Below, in pieces: positions 61,208 to 64,000 of a stretch of DNA of 64,000 bases. The number at the start of each line of letters is the position of its first letter. Position 1 is the first letter of the stretch. The DNA is taken from the NCBI GenBank assembly GCA_949299755.1, contig CASGBA010000001.1, positions 186,001-250,000 of the forward strand, given 5' to 3'. The position numbers were made by a program, and so were the translations under genes. The DNA is from an uncultured Treponema sp. (GTDB lineage: Bacteria; Spirochaetota; Spirochaetia; Treponematales; Treponemataceae). The notes beneath the pieces are model-generated. The model worked only from the letters and a program-made list of their open reading frames with translations. It did no database searches and was not told where the DNA came from.

Positions 61208-62640
61208 CAGTCGGGAACACCTTCCATAAGCTTGGAATATTTTTCGGCAAGGGTTTTCGCTTTTTCAGCGGCAAGTCCCCTGTAACGTGCCGGATCAGAG
61301 AAAAAACCGTCAGCATCGGAAATTCCAAGGGTTTCAAGCTGCGACCGTATCTTTGAAAAAACTCCGGCATCCCGGCTGAGTACAGCGTAAAAAGTTTCCC
61401 CGGTTTTTTCAGCTTCCAGCGTTATTTTCCGGATAACCTCGTGGGCATCGGAAACGCCGGCTTCCGCAAGCAAAATATAAGCGGGCTCGGCAAGAACGCC
61501 GCCTTTCACCTTTCCGCCTGCACCGGCCAAGTTCCTCATCATTGCTTCCCGGTCAGCCTGAAGTCCAGCTACAACGGAGCTCATGCGGGAAACCGCCATG
61601 GCGAAGCCGGCTACATAATCCGCAATAAAGCGTTGGCTGGCGGAATTGGATAAATCCCTCTGGTGTTCAGAAATTTGATCCATGTAAAAAGTTATGACTC
61701 TGGGAGAAAAAGTTTTCCATAAACTCTTCACGTGTTCGGAATTCCAAGGATTTCTTTTTTGAGGCATTGTGGAAGAACCCACTTGGGATGAACCGAAATA
61801 TTCAAACACCTCCCCTATTTCCGAACGTTGCAGATTACGCAAATCATCAGCGAGGTTGGCAATGACACCGAAGGCCACATTGCATTCAAGCAAAAGCCGT
61901 AAAAGATATTCCGGTTCCACAAGCTGGGTGGAATGTTCCGAAGGTGTCAAACCAAGATAAGCCAGATAACGCCGCTCCAAATCCTCCGGGTCTTTCACTA
62001 TCATGCTCGGACCGTTATAGGCTCCAACGGGACCGGCAAGTTTTCCCTTCAGGGAACCGGAAAGCCGCTGGATTTCCAAAATGGATTTACCCAGCCGGGA
62101 AACATATTCCGCAACGGCGAACCCAAAGGTGATGGGAACCGCATGCTGCCCGTGGGTTCTTCCCACCTGGGGTGTTTCGGCTTCCCTCGATGCGACGGCG
62201 CACAGGGACAACTCCAAACCCTTCAAAAGCGGCAGAAGGACAAAGCGGACACAGTCCCGCATACGGACGGAAAGGGCGGTATCCAGAATGTCAACGCTGG
62301 TAGCGCCCAAATGCACAAGAGGCGCGACTTCCGCAGGCACCATGGTTTTCATCACATTCACCAGGGCTCGTATATTATGTCGGGTTTTCTCTTCTTCGGC
62401 GTAAACAGCAGCCGGATCAATTTCATCGGCCACCTTGTCGAGACAGGCTTCCATATCCGGGGAAAGGACACCGCGCACGGAAAGATGGGCCTTTATCAGG
62501 GCGATTTCCGCCCGGGCACAGGAAAGGACGGCGGCCTGCTCGGAAATATATGTCGAAAGTTTATCAAAAACATCCGCTTCGGAAATGGAATACCGGTGAT
62601 CCAACGGGGAGATATTTTGGAATATATTTCTTGCATTCAT
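61207..62640 (-). CDS. purB: Adenylosuccinate lyase
   Basis: A 477-residue enzyme of the fumarase/aspartase superfamily, two steps of purine synthesis. Signature GSSTMPQKRNPWNSEHVKSL (about residue 268) contains the catalytic loop, and GRTHGQHAVPITFG holds the general acid His. The C-terminal domain is slightly long. Promoter directly before the ATG, which is probably leaderless. Confidence 0.95.
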   Translation of the reverse strand: MNARNIFQNISPLDHRYSISEADVFDKLSTYISEQAAVLSCARAEIALIKAHLSVRGVLSPDMEACLDKVADEIDPAAVYAEEEKTRHNIRALVNVMKTMVPAEVAPLVHLGATSVDILDTALSVRMRDCVRFVLLPLLKGLELSLCAVASREAETPQVGRTHGQHAVPITFGFAVAEYVSRLGKSILEIQRLSGSLKGKLAGPVGAYNGPSMIVKDPEDLERRYLAYLGLTPSEHSTQLVEPEYLLRLLLECNVAFGVIANLADDLRNLQRSEIGEVFEYFGSSQVGSSTMPQKRNPWNSEHVKSLWKTFSPRVITFYMDQISEHQRDLSNSASQRFIADYVAGFAMAVSRMSSVVAGLQADREAMMRNLAGAGGKVKGGVLAEPAYILLAEAGVSDAHEVIRKITLEAEKTGETFYAVLSRDAGVFSKIRSQLETLGISDADGFFSDPARYRGLAAEKAKTLAEKYSKLMEGVPD

Positions 62641-62646
62641 TCGGGA

Positions 62647-62675
62647 ATAATATCAATTCCGGTACGGATTTTCAA
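62647..62675 (-). promoter_or_regulatory. purB promoter, predicted leaderless start
   Basis: Minus strand -35 TTGAAA (62675-62670), 17-base spacer and -10 TATTAT (62652-62647). The ATG at 62640 follows six bases later. Confidence 0.6.
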
Positions 62676-62735
62676 TATACCGGCATGAGTCTTTCTTTTT
62701 CATGACGGCACGCCGGCGGAAAGCCGGAGGCCGGG

Positions 62736-63317
62736 TCAGAGGCGTATTTCAATTTCTTTCAAAAGTTCCATCCTGCCGGTTTTCTTTAAGGCGGAGGAAA
62801 AAATGATTTTTTCAGGGGCAAGGTCAAAAAATGCGGACAAGTTTTTTTTCGATGATGAGCGCATGGAATTATTCAACTTGTCGGATTTGGTGGAGACCAG
62901 AATGACATCGATACCCAGATTTGAAAAATATTCCACCGAATCTTTTTCAACCTGAGCCGGCGGACGGCGGGAATCCATCAGGAAAAAAAAAGCCCGGAGC
63001 TGGGAGCGGGAAGATGAATAATCCGCAAGCATCCTGTCAAAAGCCGCTGTTTCCGCGGCAGACCGGCGGGCGAAACCGTATCCGGGCAAATCGGTTAAAA
63101 CGAAGGAATCATTTATCCTGAAAAAGTTTATCAGCCGGGTCATACCCGGAGTTGAGCCGGTTTTCACCAGGGATTTGCGCCCGGTAATCATATTTATAAG
63201 GGAGGACTTGCCCGCATTCGACCTGCCGAAAAAAGCGAACTCCGGCAAATTACCTCCGGGGTAATCCCTGGGCAAAGCGGCACTTTTTATGAATTCTGCT
63301 TTAACAATTTCAATCAC
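62736..63317 (-). CDS. engB: Ribosome biogenesis GTPase EngB (YsxC/YihA)
   Basis: About 193 residues from the GTG at 63317. G1 FGRSNAGKSS, G3 LTDLPGYGFA and G4 VSTKSDK are intact. It assists 50S subunit assembly. A longer frame to 63380 reads through a promoter (TTGACA 63352-63347, TATTTT 63329-63324) that would start transcription at this GTG, so that start is preferred. No Shine-Dalgarno. Confidence 0.9.
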   Translation of the reverse strand: MIEIVKAEFIKSAALPRDYPGGNLPEFAFFGRSNAGKSSLINMITGRKSLVKTGSTPGMTRLINFFRINDSFVLTDLPGYGFARRSAAETAAFDRMLADYSSSRSQLRAFFFLMDSRRPPAQVEKDSVEYFSNLGIDVILVSTKSDKLNNSMRSSSKKNLSAFFDLAPEKIIFSSALKKTGRMELLKEIEIRL

Positions 63318-63418
63318 AATAGAAAAATATATTAAACCGGAAACTTTGTCAAAGACACATAAAAGGCACATAAATAACACAGCTTGAAAGACAGCGTTTT
63401 TTCCTGTATCCTTTCCCC

Positions 63419-64000
63419 ATGATTACAGTTACAGATCTTAGCCTTGCATTCAGCGATAAACCGCTTTTTAAAGATGTAAATTTAAAGTTCACGCCCGGAA
63501 ATTGTTACGGTGTAATCGGTGCCAACGGGGCCGGAAAATCCACCTTTCTGAAAATCCTTTCCGGGGAAATTGAACACGACAAGGGTGAAATCATAATACC
63601 CCCGGGACAGCGGATGGCGACCTTGAAACAGGATCACTTTGCCTTTGATTCCTACAGCGTGAAAGATACCGTTATGAGCGGTTTTCCGAAATTGTATTCA
63701 ATAATGAAAGAACGGGAAGCAATTTACGAAAAAGAGGATTTTTCGGAAGAGGACGGTCTGCGGGCTTCGGAACTTGAAGGGGAATTCTCTGAGATAGGCG
63801 GTTGGGAAGCTGAAAACCAAATAGAGCAGATTCTGTCAGGTTTGGGACTTGAGGAAAATTTCCACGACAAGCAGATGGCCGATTTGGATGAAGGGCAGAA
63901 AGTACGGGTTCTGTTGGCGCAAGCCCTTTTCGGAAATCCAGATGTCCTTCTTCTGGACGAACCCACGAACGGTTTGGATTTGGAATCCATAAGTTGGCTG
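63419..64000 (+). CDS. ABC-F family ATPase (YbiT-like), partial
   Basis: The first 194 codons of a second ABC-F protein, running off the right edge. Walker A GANGAGKSTFLK, signature-like LDEGQKVRVLLAQALF and Walker B VLLLDEPTNGLD. The run LKQDHFAFDSYSVKDTVMSG matches YbiT-type proteins. It differs from the first ABC-F gene (648-2672) and is a different subfamily. ATG at 63419 falls seven bases after a -10 (TATCCT, 63407-63412) with -35 TTGAAA (63384-63389), no ribosome site. Confidence 0.88.
   Translation, partial: MITVTDLSLAFSDKPLFKDVNLKFTPGNCYGVIGANGAGKSTFLKILSGEIEHDKGEIIIPPGQRMATLKQDHFAFDSYSVKDTVMSGFPKLYSIMKEREAIYEKEDFSEEDGLRASELEGEFSEIGGWEAENQIEQILSGLGLEENFHDKQMADLDEGQKVRVLLAQALFGNPDVLLLDEPTNGLDLESISWL

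Overview
The window looks like a chromosomal segment of a spirochaete of the Treponema group. The main reasons are the gene order tamB-bamA-skp-mutS (the order I recall for T. pallidum TP0325-TP0328), a FliL-like protein, many Cys-anchored lipoproteins, and an outer-membrane biogenesis set (bamA, tamB, skp, lptC-lptA-lptB). Most of the sequence is dense housekeeping DNA in short operons on both strands. I see no tRNA, rRNA, CRISPR array, insertion sequence or integrase.

Layout. 1-0.6 kb: start of a sugar ABC permease gene with a promoter and a perfect LacI-type operator. 0.6-5.9 kb: an ABC-F ATPase and an SH3-domain lipoprotein, divergent from oligoendopeptidase F. 5.9-9.4 kb: an SOS-like island with a self-cleaving-type XRE/S24 repressor, a UmuD'-like protein, a miniature UmuC-like protein and a RecQ-type helicase. 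9.7-14.4 kb: hisH-hisF, then a diaminobutyrate aminotransferase/decarboxylase pair for 1,3-diaminopropane. 14.3-25.7 kb (minus): tamB-bamA-skp-mutS-comF. 25.8-30.5 kb: tmk, a hypothetical exported protein, aroB, a cysteine desulfurase and thiI. 30.5-35.8 kb (minus): a TPR lipoprotein, upp, an outer-membrane protein, an IMPACT-family protein, gap, a zinc-ribbon protein and yraN. 35.7-40.6 kb (minus): an HD-GYP protein, then the rpsP-khpA-rimM-trmD-rplS operon ending in two flagellar-like genes. 40.7-47 kb: corA with a leader ORF, mnmG, FliL-like, ECF sigma and anti-sigma, and an M23/LysM lipoprotein. 47-52.8 kb: rlmE, polyprenyl synthase, TPR, a degenerate YmdB, RseC, cheR-cheB. 52.9-64 kb: lptCAB, ddl, rny, a strong candidate structured RNA, argR, pgi, mntP-purB, engB and the start of a second ABC-F gene.

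The most notable system is at 6.6-9.4 kb. Two identical-geometry operators, 20 bp apart, overlap the -35 and -10 of one promoter. That promoter drives a protein that starts where processed UmuD' would start and has Arg in place of the catalytic Lys. The next gene encodes a 198-residue protein with the UmuC palm and the UmuC C-terminal tail, but no thumb or little-finger domain and no first catalytic Asp. It reads as a non-polymerase UmuD'C-like complex under an SOS-type switch.

Other points: a roughly 290-nt terminator-ended candidate RNA between rny and argR; at least seven genes whose start codon lies 4-9 nt after a -10 box with no Shine-Dalgarno (leaderless architecture); a YmdB homologue that has lost nearly all metal ligands; and a thymidylate kinase whose P-loop lysine is threonine. 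Positions of motifs and start codons were read by eye; no database search was possible.
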